Assembly: GCA_035485275.1 (NCBI GenBank)
Contig: DATHOE010000027.1
Span: forward strand, 1-10,722
Origin: DAIDJD01 sp035485275
Lineage (GTDB): Bacteria; Oederibacteriota; JAJYGY01; DAIDJD01
Length of the DNA stretch: 10,722 bases
Reading direction: 5' to 3'
Notes under the pieces: generated by a model
Seen by the model: the letters and a program-made list of their open reading frames with translations, nothing else
The model's database searches: none
Told to the model about the DNA's origin: nothing
In this document: in pieces, positions 1 through 6,296 of the stretch
Numbering within the stretch: the first letter of the stretch is position 1
How the letters are laid out: every line of letters starts with the position of its first letter
Made by a program: the position numbers and the translations under genes

Positions 1-147
1 TCGGTGGTCTTCGGCAGCAAGTTCGTGTTCCAAAGGGAGCGTTGGTACCAGCGCTGGATGCACAACCAGACCGTGTACCTGCTCCAGGGCAGGCTGCAGT
101 GGGAGGGCATCCCTATGACCGTGCTGCCGATCAGGGTGTTTGAATAG
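1..147 (+). CDS. C-terminal fragment of a probable APC-type amino-acid permease
   Basis: An open frame runs from the first base to a TAG at 145-147 and gives 48 residues; the gene starts outside the window. The tail contains a hydrophilic basic/aromatic stretch, then HNQTVYLLQGRL and a hydrophobic end (MTVLPIRVF). The HNQT...L motif followed by a short hydrophobic strand resembles the cytoplasmic C-terminus of bacterial APC-superfamily amino-acid permeases, which carry an extra domain after their last membrane helix. The gene at the right end of the window looks like the N-terminus of the same family, which mildly supports this reading. A KUP-type potassium transporter is an alternative. The coding frame is secure; the family call is tentative because no membrane segment is visible. 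The gene converges on the hybrid kinase. Confidence 0.4.
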   Translation, partial: SVVFGSKFVFQRERWYQRWMHNQTVYLLQGRLQWEGIPMTVLPIRVFE

Positions 148-168
148 CCGGAGGGGCGGGGCTCCGGC
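147..168. terminator. Hairpin between convergent genes
   Basis: A perfect 7-bp stem (GCCGGAG at 147-153 pairs with CTCCGGC at 162-168) with an 8-nt G-rich loop fills the 22-bp gap between the stop codons of the convergent permease and kinase genes. Neither strand has a T-tract after it, so it is not a classical intrinsic terminator. Position suggests a shared 3' end structure or a weak bidirectional terminator. Confidence 0.35.
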
Positions 169-169
169 C

Positions 170-2260
170 TTAAGCCAGGAATTTACGGATTCTCCTGAGC
201 AACTCGTCCCCGCCGATCGGTTTTTCAATGAACGCCGATCCGGGGCTCAGCATACCCTGCCGTTCAATCGCGTCATCGGTGTAGCCGGACATATAGACCA
301 CCTTGATCTCCGGACGCAGCGCGGTCACGTTCTCGGCCAATTCCCGGCCGCCCATTTTTGGCATGATCATATCGGTCAGGAGCAAATCGATCTTGTTCTC
401 CGGCTTGCGGCAAATAGCAAGGGCGTGCTCCGGATCCTCCGCCTCGAGCACCCGGTAGCCGTTGTTGGAGAGCACCATCTTGAATAGCGCCCGAATTTCG
501 CGCTCATCCTCCACCAGCAGGATAGTCTCATGACCCCGCTCGACGGCTTGGACGGCGGCGTTGGTGGGGAGCGTTTTGGAGCTTTCGTTTTTCGGAAAGT
601 AGACCTTGAAGGTCGTTCCCACCCCGACCTCGCTGTAGACCCATATATTTCCGCCGCTCTGTTTCACGATCCCGTAGACCGTCGATAGGCCCAGTCCCGT
701 CCCTTTGCCAACTTCTTTGGTGGTGAAAAAAGGCTCGAAAATCTTGTTCCGGATCGCCGCGGTCATGCCCGTCCCGTTGTCCGAGATCGCGAGCAGGACA
801 TGGGGCCCCGCGTGGCCTTCCCCGTGCCCTTGAATATATTCCTCGTCCAAAAACACGTTGGATGTCTCGAGGGTCAGCTTGCCCCCGCTGGGCATGGCGT
901 CCCGGGCGTTGACGGCCAAATTCATGATGATCTGTTCCAACTGGTCCGGATCCATGAACACCTGATCCAGTCCGGGCCCCGGATGTATTTTGATTTCGAT
1001 ATCCTCTCCGAGCACCCGTTCCAGCATCATGCCCGTGCTTTTCAGGATGTCGTTGAGGTCCAGGACATGGGGTTGCATCACCTGTTTGCGGCTGAACGCC
1101 AGCAATTGCCGCGTCAGGGAGCCGGCGCGGGTCGCCGCCTGCAGAATGGTCGCCATCATTTCCCGGTTTTTTTCGTCGCCCGCGAGATTTTGCATCACCA
1201 TTTCGCCGTACCCGAAGATGACCGTGATCAAATTATTGAAGTCGTGGGCGACTCCGGCCGCCAGTTTGCCGAAACTCTCCATTTTGATCGCGTGGTTCAG
1301 GTTCTCCTCCAATTTGACCCGCTCCGTGATGTCCCTGAAGTTCGATACGATGGCCCCAACCTTGTCGTCATCCAAAAAGTTGCTTAGGTTCCCTTCGATC
1401 CAACGCGAGTTTCCGGCCTTCGTCCGGACGCGCAGGCGCAGGCCGTTGAAGCTGTCCCCCGGCTTGAGCGAGGAATATGCCGCGAGGTAGGACGGGCGGT
1501 CGTCCTGGTGGAAGAATTCCATGAAGGAAGAGTTTTTGATTTCCTCTACGCTGTAACCCGATATCCGCTCGAGGCCCGGGCTGGCGTACAATATTTTCTG
1601 TTTGGCATCCCTGAGCGTGATGAGATCCCCGGATTTTTCGATCACGGCCCGGAGGCGAGATTCCATCTTCTGGGCGCCCCGAAACTGTTCCTGGGTTTCT
1701 TCCAATTCCAGCTTCTGCGCCTTGAGGCTGCGCTCACGTTCCAGGATCAGGGTGTCTATGATGATGCCGATATCGAAAAAGGCGATTTTTTTGAGCGCCA
1801 TGAAGTTCTCAAAGCCCTCCAAGGGCCTGTCTTCGTACTTCCCCATGGTCATGAAACCGAGACTTTTCAAGAGGCTATGGAAGGCGCCCAGGAAAACGCA
1901 GGGGTCCAAGCCGGCTTTGGCGTAGATGAGCGCCAGGCTCAGGCGTTGCAGCGCATAGTCCTCGCCGTAGACGCCCCCGACCATGGCCCGAAGATGTTCT
2001 TCTTTGCGCAAAAAGGCCTGGTTCAGTAATTCCGCATTGGATAGGAGTCCATGGCCTGCGGTAAGGGGCGCGAGGAACTCGAAAAAGTTGGAAACCAGGG
2101 ATCCGATATTTTCCTCAACCACGGGCCTGAGCGCTTGAACCCGGACCAGGTCTTCGGAATTGAACCCTACCATGGAAAGGCGGTGCGCAAGACCCGGGGT
2201 GTCGAGCCCCATTTCTCGGGCTGTTTCTTGGGCTGCAATCGATGGTTCGAACGCTTGCAT
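170..2260 (-). CDS. Hybrid sensor histidine kinase: globin-like sensor, PAS, HisKA, HATPase_c, receiver
   Basis: A 696-residue cytoplasmic hybrid kinase with no membrane segment. Residues about 25-140 match the globin-coupled-sensor (protoglobin) pattern: ALRPVVEEN, then LIYAKAGLDP and FLGAFHSLL. A helical linker (about 170-205) leads to a PAS domain (about 200-320), the H-box AAGVAHDFNN with His339, the N-box NLAVNARDAM (Asn451), DNGTGM at 494-499, FEPFFTTK and GKGTGLGLST at 518-527. The C-terminal receiver (about 577-696) has acidic residues near 585, phosphoacceptor Asp630 and Lys680. Autophosphorylation at His339 with transfer to Asp630 is expected from the family. The usual proximal haem histidine is replaced by Tyr113, and the B10 tyrosine by Phe60 in my alignment, so the globin may be haem-free. 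The start is supported by AAGGAG 5 nt upstream (2266-2271). The gene is divergent from the HD-GYP regulator, a plausible phosphorelay partner. Confidence 0.95.
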   Translation of the reverse strand: MQAFEPSIAAQETAREMGLDTPGLAHRLSMVGFNSEDLVRVQALRPVVEENIGSLVSNFFEFLAPLTAGHGLLSNAELLNQAFLRKEEHLRAMVGGVYGEDYALQRLSLALIYAKAGLDPCVFLGAFHSLLKSLGFMTMGKYEDRPLEGFENFMALKKIAFFDIGIIIDTLILERERSLKAQKLELEETQEQFRGAQKMESRLRAVIEKSGDLITLRDAKQKILYASPGLERISGYSVEEIKNSSFMEFFHQDDRPSYLAAYSSLKPGDSFNGLRLRVRTKAGNSRWIEGNLSNFLDDDKVGAIVSNFRDITERVKLEENLNHAIKMESFGKLAAGVAHDFNNLITVIFGYGEMVMQNLAGDEKNREMMATILQAATRAGSLTRQLLAFSRKQVMQPHVLDLNDILKSTGMMLERVLGEDIEIKIHPGPGLDQVFMDPDQLEQIIMNLAVNARDAMPSGGKLTLETSNVFLDEEYIQGHGEGHAGPHVLLAISDNGTGMTAAIRNKIFEPFFTTKEVGKGTGLGLSTVYGIVKQSGGNIWVYSEVGVGTTFKVYFPKNESSKTLPTNAAVQAVERGHETILLVEDEREIRALFKMVLSNNGYRVLEAEDPEHALAICRKPENKIDLLLTDMIMPKMGGRELAENVTALRPEIKVVYMSGYTDDAIERQGMLSPGSAFIEKPIGGDELLRRIRKFLA

Positions 2261-2434
2261 GGGGGCTCCTTAACCGTAAAACTGTCTAAAATCGCACCTA
2301 GAATTAAGATTAGGTCAAACCTCATAAATTTTTTTACATTTTTACATTAATTTTGATGAGAAAATAGTACATAGTATGTAAAATAATTTGTTAAGTTTTG
2401 GCGACGTATCCAATCTGACTCTCGGAGTCCGCCC
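2261..2434. promoter_or_regulatory. AT-rich divergent promoter region with a 13-bp palindrome
   Basis: This 174-bp gap separates the divergent kinase and HD-GYP genes and is much more AT-rich than its surroundings. For the plus-strand gene, TTGATG (2353-2358) and TATGTA (2375-2380) with 16-bp spacing form a candidate sigma-70-type promoter. A palindrome, TACATA-G-TATGTA (2368-2380), overlaps this -10, as an operator would. On the minus strand TTGACC (2318-2313) is a good -35, but no well-spaced -10 follows, so the kinase promoter is unresolved. These are calls by eye. Confidence 0.45.
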
Positions 2435-3439
2435 ATGGCCCGCACCCCCCGTTCCTCCCTGATTCTCATCGTCGACGACGACATCAACGCCCGCCAGTTA
2501 TTGCGCTTGGTGATGGAGCGGGAGGACTACCGGGTCCAAACCGCCGTCGACGGGCTGGATGCCATGGATAAGGTCGCCCAGGAAAAGCCGGACCTGGTAC
2601 TGCTGGACATGCAAATGCCCGGGCTCAGCGGCACGGAGGTTTGCGCCAGGCTCAAGGGCAATCCCGCCACCCGCCTGATTCCGGTGATCATGCACACCGG
2701 CAGCGCGGACACGATTTCCAAGATTAGGGCCCACGAATTCGACGCCGATGACTACCTGATGAAGGGTTCCAGCATGCCGGAACTCCGGTCGCGGGTGCGT
2801 TCGCTGTTGCGGCTCAAGTACTACACGGACGATCTCGAGGACGCGGCATCGGTGCTGGCGATGGTCGCGCGCATCTCCGAAAAACGGGACCTTTTCACGC
2901 ATGAGCACTGTAAGAAGGTCGGGGCCCTGTGCGAGAGACTGGGCGAGCACATGGGTTTGAGCGAGGATATGGTGCATCGCTTATGCCTGGGGGCCTCTCT
3001 TCACGACATCGGGAAAATCGTCATTGAGGACACGATTCTGCAGAAAACGGGTCCTTTGACCGGCCCCGAACGCGCCAAGATGATGACCCACGCCTCAATG
3101 GGCAGCGATTTGGTGAAGCCGATGCGCTCCCTGGCGGCGATTGTGCCCCTGGTCCGCAGCCATCATGAAAAGCTGGATGGCACCGGCTATCCCGACGGCC
3201 TGAAGGGCGCGGAGATAAGCCTGGAGGTGCGTGTATTGGCCGTTGCGGACATTTTCCAGGCCTTGGTTTCGACGAGATCCTATAAGGCCGCGTTCTCCCC
3301 GGAAATGGCCGTGGAAATCCTAAGGGCCGAAAGCGCCAAGGGATGGTGGGACAATGTAGTTGTCGAAGCGCTCGCGGCGCTGGTGGCCTCAGGGAAACTC
3401 AAGGAGCCCTTGGTACCGGCCGCCCCAGGCGTGGTATAG
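2435..3439 (+). CDS. Response regulator with HD-GYP cyclic-di-GMP phosphodiesterase domain (RpfG-like)
   Basis: 334 residues. An N-terminal receiver (about 8-125) has acidic residues D14/D15, phosphoacceptor Asp58 in LLDMQMPG, Thr88 and Lys110. The Lys is followed by Gly instead of the usual Pro. A short linker leads to an HD-GYP domain (about 135-320) with H158 (FTHEH), the HD pair H190-D191 in LHDIGK, H219, and HHEKLDGTGYPDGLKG at 243-258, then ADIFQAL with D272. All metal-binding and GYP signature positions appear intact, so it should hydrolyse cyclic-di-GMP when phosphorylated, lowering the second messenger that controls motility and biofilm. The start ATG has GGAG 7 nt upstream (2424-2427). 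It is divergent from a hybrid kinase with its own receiver, a likely but unproven partner. It has no DNA-binding domain, so output is enzymatic. Confidence 0.95.
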   Translation: MARTPRSSLILIVDDDINARQLLRLVMEREDYRVQTAVDGLDAMDKVAQEKPDLVLLDMQMPGLSGTEVCARLKGNPATRLIPVIMHTGSADTISKIRAHEFDADDYLMKGSSMPELRSRVRSLLRLKYYTDDLEDAASVLAMVARISEKRDLFTHEHCKKVGALCERLGEHMGLSEDMVHRLCLGASLHDIGKIVIEDTILQKTGPLTGPERAKMMTHASMGSDLVKPMRSLAAIVPLVRSHHEKLDGTGYPDGLKGAEISLEVRVLAVADIFQALVSTRSYKAAFSPEMAVEILRAESAKGWWDNVVVEALAALVASGKLKEPLVPAAPGVV

Positions 3440-3466
3440 TCGGGCGTCGATAAAAAAGGGAGCCCT

Positions 3467-3523
3467 ATGTCCAAGCACGGAAACCATAAAAACTTTGAGG
3501 CTTCGGCCCTCACGAACGGATAG
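3467..3523 (+). CDS. Possible 18-residue small ORF upstream of a terminator
   Basis: An ATG at 3467 is preceded by an A-rich stretch and GGGAG (3458-3462, spacer 4 nt). It opens an 18-codon frame (starts MSKHGNHKNF, ends TNG) that stops with TAG at 3521-3523, 38 nt before the terminator stem. It starts 27 nt after the HD-GYP stop and could be co-transcribed with that gene. I recognise no family. The ribosome site and short stable-looking mRNA tail make it worth recording, but an ORF this small can occur by chance. Confidence 0.3.
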   Translation: MSKHGNHKNFEASALTNG

Positions 3524-3560
3524 CCCGCACAAGGCTTCGCCGCCTTTCAAGGCTTAGCGA

Positions 3561-3589
3561 CCCCGGACCTTTTGGTCCGGGGTTTTTTT
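3561..3589 (+). terminator. Strong intrinsic terminator
   Basis: A perfect 9-bp GC-rich stem (CCCCGGACC 3561-3569 with GGTCCGGGG 3574-3582), a TTTT loop and seven consecutive T residues (3583-3589). It ends the HD-GYP transcript and separates the signalling block from the toxin-antitoxin island. The rest of 3440-3618 holds only the small ORF and no other feature I can support. Confidence 0.92.
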
Positions 3590-3645
3590 ATTCCGGGGAG
3601 GATCGCAGCTTCCCTACGATGGGAGCCGCCATGCGGAGGAAAAGG

Positions 3646-4080
3646 ATGAAGGGTAAGGAGAGAAAGTCAGATTGCATAAATAATACACTTAGTGATATAG
3701 TTAATCGAAGGGTCTTCAAGACCCGCAATTTTTCGAAATGGTCTGAAAAAACGGGATTGCCGGACGAGGCGCTTTGCCGGGCCTTTGGAGAGATGGTTCG
3801 GGGCCTGACAGACGCCGATCTCGGGGGAGGCGTGGTCAAAAAACGCGTTCCTTTGCCCGGTCGCGGCAAGCGAGGGGGCGCCCGCGCCCTGATAGCCACA
3901 AATAAAAACGACCGCTGGTTTTTCGTTTTCGGATTCGAGAAAAAGGAACGGGAGAACATACAGGCCGACGAACTTGAAGGACTGCAGACCATGGCAAGGG
4001 ACCTCCTGGGCTTGCCCGAAGCTCGCTTGGAGAGCAGTCTTCGTGAAGGCATATTAGAGGAGATTTGCCGTGAAAAATAA
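3646..4080 (+). CDS. RelE/HigB-like type II toxin
   Basis: 144 residues from the preferred start. The core from about residue 22 to 110 (RVFKTRNFSKW, then GLTDADLGGGVVKKRVPLPGRGKRGG, then FVFGFEKKERENI) matches the RelE/HigB-type family grouped as COG4737, cytotoxic repressors of translation. These act in the cytoplasm as mRNA interferases and are neutralised by a cognate HTH antitoxin. Three in-frame ATGs exist (3619, 3631, 3646); 3646 is chosen because GGAGGA (3635-3640) lies 5 nt upstream. Even so, about 21 residues precede the usual family start, encoded by an AT-rich stretch that also contains promoter-like boxes. The toxin gene comes first and overlaps the antitoxin by 11 bp, the HigBA order. 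The AT-rich 5' end and the isolated position between signalling genes suggest horizontal acquisition. Confidence 0.82.
   Translation: MKGKERKSDCINNTLSDIVNRRVFKTRNFSKWSEKTGLPDEALCRAFGEMVRGLTDADLGGGVVKKRVPLPGRGKRGGARALIATNKNDRWFFVFGFEKKERENIQADELEGLQTMARDLLGLPEARLESSLREGILEEICREK
3672..3701 (+). promoter_or_regulatory. Promoter-like boxes inside the toxin 5' region
   Basis: TTGCAT (3672-3677) and TATAGT (3696-3701) are separated by 18 bp in the only AT-rich stretch of the toxin gene. Transcription would start near 3708, downstream of every conventional start that keeps the whole toxin domain. If real, it would favour antitoxin or a shortened toxin. No other promoter is evident between the terminator at 3589 and the toxin start. 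Confidence 0.28.
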
Positions 4081-4393
4081 AATTCCAGCGAAGAGCCGCA
4101 TCATGGAGGCTGTTCATGACACCGCCATGGACCTCCATAAAGCCGGATTTATTGACCTGCGCCGCATGCGCGAATACGACGCCCTATGTCTGGCGCCGGT
4201 GCCGGATTATTCCGGTCGGAAGATTAGAGCCCTGCGGGACCGCTATAAGCTTAGCCAGGCGGTTCTGGCTTCACTGCTCAATGCCAGTCTTTCCACCGTG
4301 CGCCAGTGGGAGATCGGCGAGAAACATCCGGCCGGACCTTCAGCAAAGTTGCTGAATTTATTGGACCGCAAAGGCTTGGCAGCGCTCATTTGA
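4070..4393 (+). CDS. HigA-like HTH antitoxin
   Basis: 107 residues, starting at GTG 4070 with GAGGAG (4057-4062) 7 nt upstream. It overlaps the toxin stop by 11 bp, typical of coupled toxin-antitoxin expression. The C-terminal half carries an XRE-type helix-turn-helix: IRALRDRYKLSQAVLASLLNA, then STVRQWEIGEKHPAGPSAKLLNLL. The N-terminal part (about 1-45) probably contacts the toxin. The pattern of a partner N-terminus, then SQ..LA..L..S..TVRQWE.G...P.GP, is that of antitoxins paired with COG4737 toxins. The expected role is to block the toxin and repress the operon by binding its promoter. The pair is confident; a specific gene name is not justified. Confidence 0.82.
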   Translation: MKNKIPAKSRIMEAVHDTAMDLHKAGFIDLRRMREYDALCLAPVPDYSGRKIRALRDRYKLSQAVLASLLNASLSTVRQWEIGEKHPAGPSAKLLNLLDRKGLAALI

Positions 4394-4423
4394 TTGGAGT
4401 AAGGGGGTAAACAGGAGCAAACC

Positions 4424-4786
4424 CTGACGACGATTCAAGTGCGCTTCACCGGTTCGGCCGATCTGGTCGAAAAGCTGAAACGCGGGCGACCGGACTTAGT
4501 GGCGCGTTCCCGGGCCGCTTCCTTGCGCGAGGTCGCCGGGCGCAAGCTTCCGCGTCTGCGCAGCGAACGCGGCTTCAGCCGCCGCGCTTTGGCCGAACGC
4601 ACGGCGGATGTCGGTGAGCGGACCATCCAGCGCATCGAGGAGGTCCGCGAAGACTCCAATCCCGCGGTCCGGGTGCTTGAAGAGCTGGCCAAGGCCCTCA
4701 TGGTTCCAGCTAGTGCCTTGACTGATCCGCGCCCACCCCGCTGGGCGAAGCGTGGGCCTAAAAGGGAAGGCTTCTTGGGAATGTAA
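4424..4786 (+). CDS. XRE-family HTH protein, third gene of the toxin-antitoxin island
   Basis: A small basic protein with a helix-turn-helix at about residues 45-105 (LRSERGFSRRALAERTAD, then ERTIQRIEE and NPAVRVLEELAKAL), ending in a Pro/Arg-rich tail. The conventional start would be GTG at 4439 (115 aa). However, no ribosome site precedes that GTG, whereas AGGAG (4413-4417) sits 6 nt before an in-frame CTG at 4424, giving 120 aa beginning (M)TTIQVRFTG. I therefore prefer CTG initiation; this is inference. The gene begins 30 nt after the antitoxin, in the same direction, and is probably co-transcribed. It is more GC-rich than the toxin's 5' end. It may be an extra regulator of the island or a second antitoxin-like protein; the partner is unknown. 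Confidence 0.7.
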   Translation: MTTIQVRFTGSADLVEKLKRGRPDLVARSRAASLREVAGRKLPRLRSERGFSRRALAERTADVGERTIQRIEEVREDSNPAVRVLEELAKALMVPASALTDPRPPRWAKRGPKREGFLGM

Positions 4787-4830
4787 CGCGCAAAAAAAAC
4801 TTACAAGATTGTTGGTAAATCATTCATTTT

Positions 4831-4843
4831 TATGGATACCATA
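4831..4843. promoter_or_regulatory. Palindrome upstream of the sigma-54 promoter (possible enhancer site)
   Basis: TATGG-ATA-CCATA is a perfect 13-bp inverted repeat centred about 87 bp before the predicted transcription start at 4924, a typical distance for a sigma-54 activator binding site. A nearby imperfect repeat (GGATCTC/TGATCTCC, 4848-4863) adds to the structure. The binding protein is not known; autoregulation by the downstream activator is inference. The rest of 4787-4897 is AT-rich with no gene. Confidence 0.3.
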
Positions 4844-4897
4844 GTAGTGGATCTCATGATCTCCATATTTTAAGGCCTTTTTAGCAGGAATCAGAGG

Positions 4898-4913
4898 TGG
4901 CACAAATCTTGCT
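4898..4913 (+). promoter_or_regulatory. Sigma-54 (-24/-12) promoter for the activator-kinase operon
   Basis: TGGCAC (4898-4903), five bases, then TTGCT (4909-4913). The invariant GG (4899-4900) and GC (4911-4912) are exactly 10 bp apart, matching the consensus TGGCAC-N5-TTGCW. Transcription is predicted near 4924, which is after the first in-frame ATG (4920) of the following gene. The same pattern recurs before amtB at 8289. Confidence 0.82.
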
Positions 4914-4946
4914 TTTTTAATGGGTACTTTGCCTCCCGGAGGATGC

Positions 4947-6296
4947 TTGAACGCCGTAGTCTCGGAAGTGCTCCCGCAACGATGCCTGGTGGTGGACGAC
5001 GAACCCTCCATTTGCCAAACCATCCGCTTCGCCTTGGACACCGAGGGCTGGTCCGTGCGCAGCTGCGGGGACCTCGCCTCGGGCCGCAAAATGGTCGCGG
5101 ACGAGCCCTTTGACCTGGCTTTGATTGATTTGCGCCTGGGCCGACGTTCCGGCCTCGATTTGCTGCCGGTGCTCAAGGCCGAGCAGCCCGGGATCCCCAT
5201 CGTCATCATCACGGCCTACGGCTCCATACCCAGCGCGGTGGACGCGATGCGCAGGGGGGCCACCAACTACCTGCCCAAGCCCTTCAACCCCATGGAATTG
5301 CGCCGGGCTGTGGCCCAGGCCATGGCCAGCCAGACACGCTTCCGCGAGACGGACCTTTCCAAGGCCCTGCTCGAAAGCCGGGCCGCCTCCATGCAGGCGC
5401 TGATGGTCCAGATCCGCAAGGTGGCGCAAAGCGGCGCGACCACGCTGCTCCTGCAGGGCGAGACAGGCGTGGGCAAGGGCGTGATGGCCAAGGCCGTGCA
5501 CGACTTCAGCCCACGCAGGGAGGCGCCATTTGTCGTGGTGCCCTGCCCGGCCCTGCCGCCGGACATGCTCGAAAGCGAGCTCTTCGGCCATGTGCGCGGC
5601 GCCTTCACCGGCGCCCATCGCGACCATCAGGGGCGCATCGCCCGCGCGGAGGGCGGAACCCTCTTCCTCGACGAAGTGGGCGACCTGCCCTTGTCCCTCC
5701 AGACCAAGCTCCTGCGCGTGCTCCAGGAGCGCGAATACGAGCCCGTCGGGGACAGCCGCACGGTCAAGACCGACGTCCGCATCATCTCCGCCACCAACGT
5801 GGACCTGGCCGAGGCGGTCCAGGCTGGCCGTTTCCGCCAGGATCTCTACTACCGCCTGAGCGCGGTGGAGCTGCGGGTGCCCCCCTTGAGGGAACGCAAG
5901 GAGGACCTGCCCAAGCTCATCGACACGATGCTCCAGGAGTTGCGGCACGAGACGGGGCGGGGGCCCAAGGGGTTCAGCCCCCGCGCCCTGGCAGGCCTCC
6001 AAAGCTACCATTGGCCGGGCAACCTCCGTGAACTGCGCAACATGCTGGAGCGGGTCTGCGTGCTGGGGAACCAGGATGAGGTGCGCCTGGAGGACCTCGC
6101 CGGGATGTACTCGGCCCAGCGCCCCCAGGACGCGCCCGCGCCCGGTGCGCCCGAGGAGCTGGGGTCCATGGACGAGGTCGAGGCCGTGCACATACGCAAG
6201 GTCATGGCGCAGACCCGGACCCTGGAGCAGGCGGCCAAGGTCCTGAACATGACCGCGGTGACCTTGTGGCGTAAGCGCAAAAAATATGGCCTCTAA
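4947..6296 (+). CDS. NtrC-family sigma-54-dependent response regulator
   Basis: 449 residues from TTG 4947. Domains: receiver (about 10-125; phosphoacceptor Asp61 in LALIDLRLG, Lys111), AAA+ sigma-54 activation domain (about 145-380) with Walker A GETGVGKG at 171-178, an intact GAFTGA loop at 218-223 that contacts sigma-54, Walker B GGTLFLDE at 236-243, and WPGNLREL near 356; then a Fis-type helix-turn-helix at about 423-447. When phosphorylated it should assemble into an ATPase ring that opens sigma-54 promoters. The longest frame begins at ATG 4920, but that lies before the predicted sigma-54 transcription start; GGAGGA (4938-4943) points to TTG 4947, and GTG 4968 is another option. It overlaps the downstream kinase by 11 bp, making a cognate pair arranged like algB-kinB or ntrC-type systems. 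Likely targets are its own operon and amtB-glnK. Confidence 0.93.
   Translation: MNAVVSEVLPQRCLVVDDEPSICQTIRFALDTEGWSVRSCGDLASGRKMVADEPFDLALIDLRLGRRSGLDLLPVLKAEQPGIPIVIITAYGSIPSAVDAMRRGATNYLPKPFNPMELRRAVAQAMASQTRFRETDLSKALLESRAASMQALMVQIRKVAQSGATTLLLQGETGVGKGVMAKAVHDFSPRREAPFVVVPCPALPPDMLESELFGHVRGAFTGAHRDHQGRIARAEGGTLFLDEVGDLPLSLQTKLLRVLQEREYEPVGDSRTVKTDVRIISATNVDLAEAVQAGRFRQDLYYRLSAVELRVPPLRERKEDLPKLIDTMLQELRHETGRGPKGFSPRALAGLQSYHWPGNLRELRNMLERVCVLGNQDEVRLEDLAGMYSAQRPQDAPAPGAPEELGSMDEVEAVHIRKVMAQTRTLEQAAKVLNMTAVTLWRKRKKYGL

Noticed and set aside
4800..4890. Terminator after the third island gene
   Set aside because: AAGGCCTT followed by T residues (4872-4881) has no loop and cannot form a usable stem; no convincing terminator seen.
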